Below are positions 8,237-17,031 of a stretch of DNA of 64,000 bases, piece by piece (within the stretch, counting starts at the first letter, position 1; each line of letters opens with the position of its first letter). The translations under genes were made by a program, and so were the position numbers. The DNA is from JAJZNI01 sp035624785 (lineage in GTDB: Bacteria > Chloroflexota > Dormibacteria > Aeolococcales > Aeolococcaceae), in assembly GCA_035624785.1 (NCBI GenBank), contig DASPQV010000028.1, positions 60,179 to 124,178 on the forward strand, in the 5' to 3' direction. The notes beneath the pieces are model-generated. The model was not told where the DNA came from, did not search any database, and worked only from the letters and a program-made list of their open reading frames with translations.

Positions 8237-8734
8237 TCAGTTGTCGGCGCCGGTCGCGCGGCCGCCGGCGATGGCGTGCAGGCTGAGGACCTCACCGCCG
8301 AGCCGGGCGTGGACGATCATCACCGGGACGTGGCTGCGATGCAGCACGCTGAGGCTGACGCTGCCCAGGAGCAGGGAGCGCAGGCTCCCCCTCCCCCGCG
8401 AGCCCATCACGATCAGGTCGTGGCCACCGCGCTCCACCTCTTGGAGGATGGCATCGGCAGGCCGCTCGCAGACGACCAGGGTCTCCACCTCCAGGCCCTG
8501 AGGGACGCGTTCCCGGGCGAGCTCGAGGGTGTGGCGAGACTCCGCCTCGATGTCCTGCTCGAGCTGCTGCACGTCCACCATCGCCGACGCCTCGCCCCCG
8601 TACCAGGTGAAGGGACGCCAGGCACACAGCAGGGTGACCCGGGCGTGCTGGCACCGCGCCAGGTCGATGGCCTCGTCGAGCGCGGCGGCGGCGTGTGGAG
8701 AACCGTCGATCGGCACCAGGATGTTGTGGAACAT
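8237..8734 (-). CDS. universal stress protein (UspA family)
   Basis: 165 residues, one Usp domain. The N-terminal strand ILVPIDGS and the ATP-binding motif GSRGRGSLRSLLLGSVS (G-X2-G-X9-G-S type) are intact, indicating the nucleotide-binding class. Usp proteins modulate survival under starvation, oxidative or hypoxic stress. It stands alone, convergent with the ThDP enzyme. No Shine-Dalgarno is obvious before the ATG at 8734. Confidence 0.9.
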   Translation of the reverse strand: MFHNILVPIDGSPHAAAALDEAIDLARCQHARVTLLCAWRPFTWYGGEASAMVDVQQLEQDIEAESRHTLELARERVPQGLEVETLVVCERPADAILQEVERGGHDLIVMGSRGRGSLRSLLLGSVSLSVLHRSHVPVMIVHARLGGEVLSLHAIAGGRATGADN

Positions 8735-8867
8735 TGAAGTTGTCTCCGACGGATCGACCGGATCGGAGCGGGCTGGAGAGCATCTCCCCGGCGACTCCAG
8801 TCAAACTCGCCGCGCCGTTCTGAGACAGGGCCGGAAGAAGCCAGGCTGCTGAGCCGAAAGTCACGAA

Positions 8868-9065
8868 TCAGCGCATCGACTGGAGTTGGCGCTCCAACCG
8901 ACCCACGACGTCGGCCCGGCGGCGAGCGTCCGCGACAGCGTCGACCCACACCGGGGAGACCGTGGCGATCCGGTCGCTCAGATACCGCTGGATCGCCTCC
9001 CTCTCCTGACGCTCGGCGATGCGGGTGGCGGCGTCGCGGGGCCAGTGCATCGCCCGACTCCTCAT
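8868..9065 (-). CDS. small hypothetical protein
   Basis: 65 residues if started at the ATG at 9065; a TTG at 9095 would add ten. The product is Arg/Glu-rich and predicted helical (RIAERQEREAIQRYLSDRI, then a second helix ending RLERQLQSM). I recognise no family. It lies between the usp gene and the divergent phosphoketolase. Whether it is expressed is uncertain because short open frames are common at this GC content. Confidence 0.4.
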   Translation of the reverse strand: MRSRAMHWPRDAATRIAERQEREAIQRYLSDRIATVSPVWVDAVADARRRADVVGRLERQLQSMR

Positions 9066-9287
9066 GTGGGTCCGTCCGTCGGCTGAGTCAATCAAGCCAT
9101 GGCCAGGAGCCAGCGAATAGGGTCCAGGGGCAGCAGCTACCTAGGCCGAAGGTCCGGAACGGCGGTGCCCCGCGGCCCCCTGCGGCCTGGGGGGTGGCGC
9201 GCCGTCGTGCCAATGCCCGACCATGACCCGGAACGGGCCAGCGCTCCGAGCCGCCGCTCCGGGCGCCACACCTGGAGGAGGTACCTG

Positions 9288-11663
9288 ATGACCCAGACGG
9301 ATGCCGCCGCGGCGACCGGTCCCCTATCCGACCATGAGCTCGCCCTCATCGACGCCTACTGGCGGGCCGCCAACTACGTCTCGGTGGGCCAGATCTACCT
9401 GCTCGACAACCCGCTGCTCCGGGTGAGGCTCCGGCCCGAGCACGTCAAGCCGCGGCTGCTCGGCCATTGGGGCACCACCCCGGGCCTGAACTTCATCTAC
9501 GCGCACATGAACCGGGTGATCCGGAACTGGGACCTCGATGCCATCTACGTGATGGGACCGGGTCACGGCGGACCGGCGGCGGTCGCCAACGCCTATCTCG
9601 AGGGCACCTACACCGAGCATTACCCGCACATCACCCGCGACGAGGAGGGGCTGCGCAAGCTCTTCCGCCAGTTCTCGTTTCCCGGTGGGATCCCCTCGCA
9701 CGTGGCCCCGGAGACTCCGGGATCCATCCACGAGGGTGGCGAGCTCGGCTATGCGCTCTCCCACGCCTACGGCGCGGCGTTCGACAACCCCGGCCTGCTG
9801 GTGTGCTGCATCGTCGGCGACGGCGAGGCGGAGACCGGCCCGCTGGCCACGGGCTGGCATTCCAACAAGTTCCTGGACCCGGTCACAGACGGCGTAGTCC
9901 TGCCCATCCTGCACCTCAACGGCTACAAGATCGCCAATCCCACGGTGCTGGCCAGGATTCCCGAGGCGGAGCTGACCTCGCTGCTGGAGGGATACGGCCA
10001 CTCGGTCCACTGGGTCTCGGGGGACGACCCCGCGACCATGCACCAGCTGATGGCGTCGACGCTGGATCAGGTGATCGCCGAGATCACCGACATCCAGAAG
10101 CACGCCCGCCAGGGCGGCGACAGCGCGCGTCCCAAATGGCCGATGATCGTGTTCCGCAGCCCCAAGGGCTGGACCGGACCCAAGACGGTGGACGGGCTGC
10201 CCACCGAGGGGACCTGGCGCTCCCACCAGGTCCCGATGGCCGAGGTCCGGACCAATCCGGAGCACCTGGCCCTGCTCGAATCCTGGATGAAGAGCTACCA
10301 CCCCGAGGAGCTCTTCGACGAGTCGGGCGCCCTGATCCCCGAGCTGGCCACGCTTCCCCCCAAGAGCTACCGGCGGATGAGCGACAACCCGCACGCCAAC
10401 GGGGGGCTCCTGCTCCGCGACCTGACCCTGCCCGACTTCCGCAGCTACATGGTCGAGGTGGCCCGCCCCGCGACCACCTTCTCGGAGGCGACCCGGGTCC
10501 TGGGCGGCTTCCTCCGCGACGTGGTTCGCCAGAATCCTCAGCAGTTCCGCATCTTCGGGCCCGACGAGACCGCCTCGAACCGCCTCCAGGCCGTCTTCGA
10601 GGTGACCGATCGGCAGTGGGATGCCGAGCGCCTGCCCACCGACGACCACCTCGCCCCCGAGGGGCGGGTCATGGAGGTGCTCTCCGAGCACCAGTGCCAG
10701 GGGTGGTTGGAGGGCTACCTGCTCACCGGGCGGCACGGGCTGTTCAACTGCTACGAGGCCTTCATCCACATCATCGACTCGATGTTCAACCAGCACGCCA
10801 AGTGGCTCAAGGTCACCCGCGGCATCCCCTGGCGGCGACCCCTCGCCTCCCTCAACTACGTGCTCTCCTCGCACGTCTGGCGCCAGGACCACAACGGCTT
10901 CTCTCACCAGGATCCCGGCTTCATCGACCACGTGGTCAACAAGAAGGCGGAGATCATCCGCGTGTACCTGCCCCCTGACGCCAACTGCCTGCTCTCGGTG
11001 GCCGATCACTGCCTGCGCAGCCGTCACTACGTCAACGTGATCGTGGCCGGCAAGCAACCCTCGCTGAACTTCCTGGGGCCCGAGGAGGCCGTCCTGCATT
11101 GCACCCGGGGCATCGGCATCTGGGAATGGGCGAGCAACGACCAGGGAGACCCCGACGTGGTCATGGGCTGCTGCGGCGACGTCCCGACCCTGGAGACCCT
11201 CGCCGCCGTCGACATCCTCCGGCGGGAGCTGCCCGCGCTCCGGATCCGGGTGATCAACGTCGTCGACCTGATGCGCCTGCAGCCCGACACCGAGCATCCC
11301 CACGGCCTCTCGGATCGAGAGTTCGACATCCTCTTCACCGACGACCGCCCCGTCGTCTTCGCCTACCACGGTTATCCCTGGCTGGTGCACCGGCTGACCT
11401 ACCGCCGCAGGAACCACGCCAACTTCCACGTCCGCGGCTACAAGGAGGAGGGCACCACGACCACCCCCTTCGACATGGTGATGCTCAACGACCTGGACCG
11501 CTTTCACCTGGTCATGGACGTGATCGACCGGGTTCCCGGACTCCAGTCGCACGCTGCCACCCTGCGCCAGCGGATGGCCGACGAGCGGGTGCGCTGCCGT
11601 GCCTACACCCGCGCGGACGGCGAGGATCCGCCCGACATCCGCAACTGGTCCTGGTCAGGCTAG
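9288..11663 (+). CDS. xfp: phosphoketolase (xylulose-5-P / fructose-6-P)
   Basis: 791 residues, the standard length. This ThDP enzyme cleaves xylulose-5-phosphate or fructose-6-phosphate with phosphate to acetyl-phosphate plus glyceraldehyde-3-P or erythrose-4-P. Signatures seen: GHGGPA near residue 93, ThDP motif GDGEAETGPL near 177, SHQDPGFIDHV, and the C-terminal YKEEGTTTTPFDM. ATG 9288 has GGAGGAG 7 nt upstream; the frame is open another 63 codons upstream but without similarity. Acetate kinase follows 205 bp downstream and completes a short path from sugar phosphate to acetate and ATP. Confidence 0.96.
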   Translation: MTQTDAAAATGPLSDHELALIDAYWRAANYVSVGQIYLLDNPLLRVRLRPEHVKPRLLGHWGTTPGLNFIYAHMNRVIRNWDLDAIYVMGPGHGGPAAVANAYLEGTYTEHYPHITRDEEGLRKLFRQFSFPGGIPSHVAPETPGSIHEGGELGYALSHAYGAAFDNPGLLVCCIVGDGEAETGPLATGWHSNKFLDPVTDGVVLPILHLNGYKIANPTVLARIPEAELTSLLEGYGHSVHWVSGDDPATMHQLMASTLDQVIAEITDIQKHARQGGDSARPKWPMIVFRSPKGWTGPKTVDGLPTEGTWRSHQVPMAEVRTNPEHLALLESWMKSYHPEELFDESGALIPELATLPPKSYRRMSDNPHANGGLLLRDLTLPDFRSYMVEVARPATTFSEATRVLGGFLRDVVRQNPQQFRIFGPDETASNRLQAVFEVTDRQWDAERLPTDDHLAPEGRVMEVLSEHQCQGWLEGYLLTGRHGLFNCYEAFIHIIDSMFNQHAKWLKVTRGIPWRRPLASLNYVLSSHVWRQDHNGFSHQDPGFIDHVVNKKAEIIRVYLPPDANCLLSVADHCLRSRHYVNVIVAGKQPSLNFLGPEEAVLHCTRGIGIWEWASNDQGDPDVVMGCCGDVPTLETLAAVDILRRELPALRIRVINVVDLMRLQPDTEHPHGLSDREFDILFTDDRPVVFAYHGYPWLVHRLTYRRRNHANFHVRGYKEEGTTTTPFDMVMLNDLDRFHLVMDVIDRVPGLQSHAATLRQRMADERVRCRAYTRADGEDPPDIRNWSWSG

Positions 11664-11868
11664 GAATGGTTCCGACGATCTCCGCTGAACAGACAGGTCA
11701 GCTCTCGAAGCAGGGCCGGAATGCCGCCCCTGGCGGGGCGGTCAGCTCGCGGCACAGCCGCTCGCTGAGTGGCGCGGCCTCGCCGTGCAGGCGGTCGCTG
11801 AATGGTGCGTCCCGAGGCAGCTCGCGTCGCAGCCGCTCGGGGGGGCATGCGGGGGGCAAGCCCCCCGC
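11664..11868. other. xfp-ackA intergenic region with short imperfect repeats
   Basis: 205 bp with no convincing gene. Two imperfect copies of a CAGCTCGCG-N3-CAGCCGCTCG segment occur at about 11741-11762 and 11819-11840, with a related CGCTGAGTGG/CGCTGAATGG pair between them. The region ends in the perfect hairpin that contains the first two bases of the ackA start codon. Confidence 0.45.
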
Positions 11869-11870
11869 AT
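11847..11870. repeat. perfect GC hairpin repeat, copy 2 (over ackA start)
   Basis: Arms ATGCGGGGGGC (11847-11857) and GCCCCCCGCAT (11860-11870) with an AA loop are identical to the copy upstream of hypF. The A and T of the ackA ATG (11869-11871) form the base of the stem, so in RNA the start codon and any ribosome site would be sequestered. Confidence 0.75.
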
Positions 11871-12999
11871 GAGGATCCTGATCGTCAACGCCGGCTCCAG
11901 CAGCCTCAAGCTGACGGTGCTGGACGACGGCGACCAGGTGCTGCTGGCCGAGAACATCCCGGCGCCGGCGGGGCGCCTCGACGACGCCGCCTTGCGGGAA
12001 GCGGTCGCTCAGAGCCGGCCGGTGGACGCGGTGGGTCACCGCATCGTCCACGGCGGAACCGAGTTCACCGAGCCGGTGCTGGTCGATGCTCAGGTGCTGC
12101 GCCGCCTGGAGGCGCTCACCGACCTCGCCCCGCTCCACCAGCCGAAGTCGCTGCGCGGGCTGGAGCTGGTCGGCCGGATGCTCCCCAACGTGCCGGCGGT
12201 GGCCTGCTTCGACACCGCCTTTCACGCCGGCATCCCGCCGGCCGCCAGCACCTACGCGCTGCCGGCACCGTGGCGGAAGCGCTGGGAGCTGCGCCGCTTC
12301 GGGTTCCACGGGCTTTCCCACGCCTACGCCGCGCGCCGGACCGCCGAGCTGGCGGGGCGTTCGCTCAGCGACCTCCAGATCGTGACCTGCCACCTCGGAG
12401 CCGGGGCCTCGCTGGCCGCGGTGCGGGGGGGGACCTCCGTGGACACCACGATGGGCTTCACGCCGCTGGAGGGTCTGGTGATGGCGACCCGCTCGGGAAG
12501 CGTCGACCCCGGGCTTCTCCTCTGGCTGGAGGAGCACGTCGGGATGCCCCCAACCGAGCTCGCCACCACCCTCGAGCACCGCTCCGGCCTTCTCGGTCTC
12601 ACCGGCCGGTCCGACATGAGCGGCATCCTCCAGGCCGAGGCCGACGGTGACGCCGACGCCGGGCTCGCCGTCTCCGTGTACGTCCACCGGCTGCGCGCCG
12701 GGATCGCCGCCATGACCGCGGCGATGAGCGGTCTGGACGCGCTCACCTTCACCGGTGGGGTCGGGGAGCACGCTCCCGAGATCCGCCGCCGTGCCGCCGA
12801 CGGGTTGGGTTTCCTGGGGATCGGCCTCGATCCGGGGGCCAACCAGGCGGTCTCCCCAGACGCCGAGATCGGAGCGCCCGGCGCGTCGGTGCGGTCCTTC
12901 GTGGTCCAGGCCCGGGAGGATCTGGAGATCGCCCGGGGGGTCCGGCAGGTGCTCGGCGGCGCGGCCCTCCCCAGCACGCCGGGTGGATCCGCCCGCTGA
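11869..12999 (+). CDS. ackA: acetate kinase
   Basis: 376 residues. Acetate kinase interconverts acetyl-phosphate + ADP and acetate + ATP. Family motifs are all present: VNAGSSSLKL at the N-terminus, GHRIVHGG, FDTAFHAG, RFGFHGLSHAY, HLGAGAS, TPLEGLVMATRSG and FTGGVGEHAPEIR. The start is fixed by the conserved N-terminal strand MRILIVNAGSS. No Shine-Dalgarno is available because the upstream bases form a perfect hairpin. With the phosphoketolase upstream it makes ATP by substrate-level phosphorylation; no pta gene is in the window. Confidence 0.96.
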   Translation: MRILIVNAGSSSLKLTVLDDGDQVLLAENIPAPAGRLDDAALREAVAQSRPVDAVGHRIVHGGTEFTEPVLVDAQVLRRLEALTDLAPLHQPKSLRGLELVGRMLPNVPAVACFDTAFHAGIPPAASTYALPAPWRKRWELRRFGFHGLSHAYAARRTAELAGRSLSDLQIVTCHLGAGASLAAVRGGTSVDTTMGFTPLEGLVMATRSGSVDPGLLLWLEEHVGMPPTELATTLEHRSGLLGLTGRSDMSGILQAEADGDADAGLAVSVYVHRLRAGIAAMTAAMSGLDALTFTGGVGEHAPEIRRRAADGLGFLGIGLDPGANQAVSPDAEIGAPGASVRSFVVQAREDLEIARGVRQVLGGAALPSTPGGSAR

Positions 13000-13055
13000 C
13001 GCGGTTCACCGATGACCAGGGCTGACCGGGCCCCGGCCATCCCATAATCGCGGGC

Positions 13056-14135
13056 GTGGCCGACCCTGGACCCTCTCCGACAGCGAGAGCGGAGATCTCC
13101 CACGGCAGCGTCGGGGCGGCCGGGGCAGATCCACCGAGGGCCGGGAGACCGCCGATCCCCAAAGCGGAGCTCCACGTCCACATCGAGGGCACCCTGGAGG
13201 CGGAGCTGGCGCTGCTGCTCGCCGGTCGCAACGGGATCAGCCTTCCCTACCAGGACGCGAAGGACTTGCGGCGCGCCTATGAGTTCAGCAGCCTGCAGTC
13301 CTTCCTCGACCTCTACTACGCGACCATGGCCGTGCTGTGCACGGAGCAGGACTTCGCCGACCTGGCATCCGAGTACCTGGAGCGGGCCAGCGCCCAGGGG
13401 GTGCGCCACGCCGAGATCTTCTTCGACCCCCAGGCTCACGCCGAGCGAGGGATCGGATTGGCTCGGGTCATCGACGGGCTGTGGTCGGTGCTCGGCAGCA
13501 GCGAGCAGACCCACGGGATCTCGACAGCGCTGATCATGTGCTTCCTGCGCGAGCGGGGGCCGGCCGCCGCGATGGCCAGCCTGGAGGCGGCGCTCCCGTT
13601 TCGTGATCGGATCATCGCGGTGGGCTTGGACGGCGCCGAGGTCGGCCATCCCCCGGCTGCGTTCAGCGACGTCTTCGATCGAGCCCGCGCCGAGGGCTTC
13701 CGCTGCGTCGCCCACGCCGGCGAGGAGGGGCCGCCCAGCTACATCTGGGATTCGCTGGACCGGCTCCGCGTCTCCCGGATCGACCACGGGGTCCGCTGCG
13801 TCGAGGACGCGGCGCTGGTCGCCCGGCTGCGTGATGAGCAGACGCCGCTGACCGTCTGCCCGCTCTCCAACCTCCGCCTCGGCGTGGTCACCGAGCTGGC
13901 CCGGCACCCGCTTCCCCGGATGATCGAGGCGGGCCTTGCGGTGACCGTGAACTCCGACGACCCCGCCTACTTCGGTGGCTACATCGACGACAACTACGGG
14001 CTGCTGCAGGCCGTCCTGGGAATGACCGATCCGCAGCTCCGCACCATGGCGGAGGCGTCCTTCCGCGCTGCCTTCCTCGCCGACGAGGCGCGCGCCCGCC
14101 ACCTCGACGCGCTGGCCGGGTGGCCGGACGGATAG
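13056..14135 (+). CDS. adenosine/adenine deaminase family protein, probably adenine deaminase
   Basis: 359 residues, PF00962-type amidohydrolase. Zinc ligands His40 and His42 (AELHVHIEG), His220 (AHAGEEGP) and the DD pair in NSDDPAYFGGY are visible. The HVHIEGTLE and SDDPAYFGGY wording is that of the Aah1/Pseudomonas-type adenine deaminases rather than classical adenosine deaminase, so hydrolysis of adenine to hypoxanthine is favoured. The GTG at 13056 lies 7 nt after a -10-like CATAAT (13043-13048) with no Shine-Dalgarno, suggesting a leaderless message. It sits between ackA and ppk2. Confidence 0.85.
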   Translation: MADPGPSPTARAEISHGSVGAAGADPPRAGRPPIPKAELHVHIEGTLEAELALLLAGRNGISLPYQDAKDLRRAYEFSSLQSFLDLYYATMAVLCTEQDFADLASEYLERASAQGVRHAEIFFDPQAHAERGIGLARVIDGLWSVLGSSEQTHGISTALIMCFLRERGPAAAMASLEAALPFRDRIIAVGLDGAEVGHPPAAFSDVFDRARAEGFRCVAHAGEEGPPSYIWDSLDRLRVSRIDHGVRCVEDAALVARLRDEQTPLTVCPLSNLRLGVVTELARHPLPRMIEAGLAVTVNSDDPAYFGGYIDDNYGLLQAVLGMTDPQLRTMAEASFRAAFLADEARARHLDALAGWPDG

Positions 14136-14164
14136 GCATGCAGCCCCCAGCCGGAGGACACCCG

Positions 14165-15067
14165 ATGACCGACGAGCACCTGGCCGCGCTCCGCCACCTG
14201 GCCCGCACCCTGCGGGTCCCGCCCGAGACCCGGGTCAAGCTGCCCCACGGCTTCGATCCCGGGCACACCGCCGGATTTGTCCACGAAGCGGACGCGGCCA
14301 CCGCCCTCGAGGCGGGGGTGCAGCTGCTCAGCGCCTACCAGGCACGCCTGGCGGCCCAGGACACCTACGGTCTCCTGGTCGTCCTCCAGGCGCTCGACGC
14401 GGCTGGCAAGGACGGCGCTGTCAAGCACGTCATGAGCGGCGTGAATCCGCAGGGAGTCTGGGTGCGCAGCTTCAAGGTGCCTTCAGCCGATGAGCTCAAC
14501 CACGACTTCCTGTGGCGGTACACCCGGGACCTGCCGCCCCGGGGAGTGATCGGGATATTCAATCGATCTCACTACGAGGAGGTGCTGGTGGTCCGGGTGC
14601 ACCCCGAGAACCTGGCCCGCCAGCACCTGAGCGAGAAGGCCAAGGGCAAGGGCGTCTGGGATCAGCGCTTCCGGGAGATCAACGACTGGGAACGCCATCT
14701 CGTGGAGAACGGCATCCACGTCGTCAAGATCTTCCTGAACGTCTCCCGGGAGGAGCAGCGCAAGCGCCTCATGGCCCGGATCGACGATCCCGAGAAGAAT
14801 TGGAAGTTCTCGGCCGCCGACCTGGCCGAGCGCGACCACTGGGACGAGTACCAGCACGCCTACTCCGAGGCGCTGAGCAGCACCAGCACCGACTGGGCCC
14901 CATGGCACGTGGTTCCCGCCGACCACAAGTGGTTCGCCCGAGTGGCGGTGGCCGCCGTCGTCGTCGACGCCCTTGCCGGCATCGATCCCCACTTCCCCGA
15001 GCTCGCCCCAGCCGACCGGGCCGCCCTGGGCAAGGCTCGAGCTCAGCTCATCGCCGAGAAGGGGTAG
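14165..15067 (+). CDS. ppk2: polyphosphate kinase 2 family protein
   Basis: 300 residues with a single PPK2 domain. Walker A-like DAAGKDGAVKHVMSG lies near residues 78-92, and the conserved SHYEEVLVVRVHP, KIFLNVSREEQRKR and EKNWKFSAADL...DHWDEY segments follow. These enzymes move phosphate between polyphosphate and nucleotides (ADP/GDP or AMP). Single-domain proteins of this length belong to class I or III, which cannot be separated by eye. GGAGGA 6 nt before the ATG at 14165 fixes the start. The deaminase upstream and ackA make this a small energy and adenylate neighbourhood. Confidence 0.92.
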   Translation: MTDEHLAALRHLARTLRVPPETRVKLPHGFDPGHTAGFVHEADAATALEAGVQLLSAYQARLAAQDTYGLLVVLQALDAAGKDGAVKHVMSGVNPQGVWVRSFKVPSADELNHDFLWRYTRDLPPRGVIGIFNRSHYEEVLVVRVHPENLARQHLSEKAKGKGVWDQRFREINDWERHLVENGIHVVKIFLNVSREEQRKRLMARIDDPEKNWKFSAADLAERDHWDEYQHAYSEALSSTSTDWAPWHVVPADHKWFARVAVAAVVVDALAGIDPHFPELAPADRAALGKARAQLIAEKG

Positions 15068-15071
15068 GGGT

Positions 15072-15420
15072 CGGCTCCGGGTCGTCAGCCTCACCAAGAT
15101 CTTCCGCGGCGGCATCCGGGCCAACGACGGGTGCCCTGATCCGTCTGCTTTCGCCGCGAGAGGGTCTGAGCCGGGCTCTTCGGCAACCCGGTGATGATGG
15201 GCATCCGCTTCGCCAGCCTGGTCCCGGTGGCCCAGCCCTCGGCATGGGCGACCTCGGGCCTCCGCCTGCTGGCGTCCAGCTGCGGGATCACCCTGCTGCG
15301 GTGCGCGACGCTCGGCGGGCCCAGCTCATGGAGCGATTGGCTCGGCCTTGCCGACCGCCTGGGTGGTCGCGGTCCTGGCCGCCGCCCGGGCGAGGGGTCG
15401 CCCGGAGTGAGGCTCCGCCG
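15072..15420 (+). pseudogene. possible remnant of an ABC-2 type transporter (ATPase plus permease debris)
   Basis: The 416 bp between ppk2 and the CBS gene hold no intact gene. From 15072 the frame reads RVVSLTKIFRGGIRANDG, closely like the N-terminus of a DrrA-type ABC ATPase, then diverges before any Walker A. From about 15187 another frame reads NPVMMGIRFASLVP, like an ABC-2 permease, and a third near 15345 reads ALPTAWVVAVLAAARARG, like a permease C-terminus. I read this as a deleted, frameshifted transporter gene pair, but the match is by eye and weak. Confidence 0.3.
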
Positions 15421-15483
15421 GACAGGCCGCGTGGCAGCAACCGGCGGCTGCCCGGCACGCAAAGCCGCTCGCGGGGCGGGCGG

Positions 15484-16254
15484 TCAGAGGTGAGCGGCGC
15501 GCCTGATCTCGGCGTCGAGCTTGTCATCAAACCGCCAGCTGAGGTGGTTCTCCACCGCCACGACCCCTTCCAGCCGGGCCAGGAGGCGTTCCACCAGCCC
15601 AGCGTCGCTGTGGGTTGCAACCGCTCCGGCGACCACCGCCACGCCCTCCCGCACCGTCACCTCGATCCCGGCGGCACCCGACCCCAGGGTCCCGCTCAGC
15701 AGGCGCTCGGCCTGCCGGCGCAGCTGCTCATCAGCCAGGAGGTAGATGCGGAGCACGTCGGCGCGGCTGACCATCCCCACCAGCCAGCCACCGGCCATCA
15801 CCAGAACCCGATTGATGCCCTTCTCGCACATGGTCCGGGCCGCCTGGCGGAGGGGGGTGTCGGGGTGGACGCTGATCGCCGGGGCGCTCATCAGCCCCTC
15901 GGCGGTGAGCGCCTCGCGACGGCGCCTGATCTCGTGCGCGTGGCTCCCCTCGAACCAGGGCAGATGGGCGCCGCTCCCCATGGCCAGCTCCTTGATCAGG
16001 AGATCGGCCTCCGAGACCACACCGAGAACCCGGCCGTCGGAGCCGACGACCGGGACGGCGCTGATCCGGTTGCTCAGCAGAACCTCGGCGACTGCCTTGA
16101 CCGGCGCGTTGGGGGGGACGGTGATCACAGGTGAGGTCATCACCTCCCGGACCACCCGACCCTTCTGCAGGTCATGGTCAGCTGCCGATCCCTCACCCTC
16201 TCGCGGGGTCGAGCCGCCCACGAAGGCGGTGACGACCATCCCCTTGTGATCCAT
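15484..16254 (-). CDS. CBS-domain pair protein with C-terminal BON domain
   Basis: 256 residues. Two CBS domains occupy roughly residues 30-150 (VREVMTSPVITVPPNAPVKAV...GVVSEADLL and LMSAPAISVHPDTPLRQA...GMVSRADVL). A BON domain follows (IEVTVREGVAVVAGAVATHSDAGLVERLL, about 185-245). CBS pairs bind adenine nucleotides and BON domains bind phospholipid or mediate contacts; many soil bacteria carry such stress-linked proteins. The ATG at 16254 has GAGGAGG 6 nt upstream. It stands alone and is convergent with ppk2. Confidence 0.88.
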   Translation of the reverse strand: MDHKGMVVTAFVGGSTPREGEGSAADHDLQKGRVVREVMTSPVITVPPNAPVKAVAEVLLSNRISAVPVVGSDGRVLGVVSEADLLIKELAMGSGAHLPWFEGSHAHEIRRRREALTAEGLMSAPAISVHPDTPLRQAARTMCEKGINRVLVMAGGWLVGMVSRADVLRIYLLADEQLRRQAERLLSGTLGSGAAGIEVTVREGVAVVAGAVATHSDAGLVERLLARLEGVVAVENHLSWRFDDKLDAEIRRAAHL

Positions 16255-16515
16255 CTCGCACCTCCTCTGTGCGCAGGGGACTTCGGGGCGCACCGCGCCG
16301 GCGGGTGCGTGGCCCCCGTCAGCCGTGCGTTTCCGATCCCACGCTAGCCCACGGCAACCCGCCCGCAAGGGCCGTCCGTCACCCCGCTGGTGGGGTCCCT
16401 GTGGCTCCTGGCCAGTGGCCCAGGAGACCGTGGTTCCGGCGCGGAGGAGCGATGGCGGCAAATGGGTGCGGTCCGGCAGCGTGCCGGTGCCGCAGGCGGC
16501 ACCGTGGGGCCCGGC
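16255..16515. other. intergenic region after the hydrogenase operon with a hairpin
   Basis: 261 bp without a credible gene. A stem CTCCTGG (16405-16411) / CCAGGAG (16420-16426) with an 8-nt loop lies about 90 bp past the protease stop and could end hydrogenase transcription. No T-run follows. Confidence 0.4.
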
Positions 16516-17031
16516 TCAGACCGGGTGCGCCTCCAGGAAGGCGCGGACGCCCTCGGCCACGAGCTCGGCGGCCCGGTCCACGGCCCGCTCCACCTCGTCG
16601 GAGAAGCCCTCCCCCTGAGCGGCATCGGCGAGGGCGATGGCTGCCAGGTCGAGCCGTCCGGGAAGCCGCCCCAGAGCGCGGCCGAGCCGGACCACCTCTG
16701 CCACCCCGAGCCCGTGCGTTCCCAGGGCGTCGCCCCAGGTCGCCAGCGCTGCTGAATCGGCGCCCAGGTCAGAGAGCCAGGTGACCTCGCCGGGGCTGGC
16801 GCCTGGCCATCGGGCGGCGTCGACGACGATCGCAAGGTCGGCGCCGTCCCAGGCGTCGAGAAGGCGGGTGACGTCGCCGGCGCAGCGGCTCACCTCGGCC
16901 TCGGCGGGCAGCCGTGGGGCGGCACGCTCCACGGCGGCGAAACCGGCGCCGTCGTCGCGCCGCATCTCGTTGCCGACCCCGACCACGACCACCCGGGGCG
17001 GGCGGCCGGCCCCCCCGAGTGCCGCGGTCAA
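16516..17031 (-). CDS. NiFe hydrogenase maturation protease (HyaD/HoxW family)
   Basis: 171 residues from a TTG that overlaps the hydA stop (TTGA). It has the family N-terminus VVVVGVGNEMRRDDGAG, whose Glu is a nickel ligand, and the IVVDAARW strand with the Asp ligand. A GTG inside VVVVG would give the more usual shorter N-terminus, so the start is unsettled. It would remove the short C-terminal peptide of HydA after nickel insertion. It is the last gene of the operon. Confidence 0.88.
   Translation of the reverse strand: MTAALGGAGRPPRVVVVGVGNEMRRDDGAGFAAVERAAPRLPAEAEVSRCAGDVTRLLDAWDGADLAIVVDAARWPGASPGEVTWLSDLGADSAALATWGDALGTHGLGVAEVVRLGRALGRLPGRLDLAAIALADAAQGEGFSDEVERAVDRAAELVAEGVRAFLEAHPV

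Noticed and set aside
9324..11552. 742-codon open frame on - strand antisense to phosphoketolase
   Set aside because: Its composition (Val/His/Gly/Asp-rich) is the mirror of xfp codon use, and xfp is unmistakable.
12324..14102. 592-codon open frame on - strand across ackA and the deaminase
   Set aside because: Shadow frame spanning two well supported genes on the other strand, with no domain signature.
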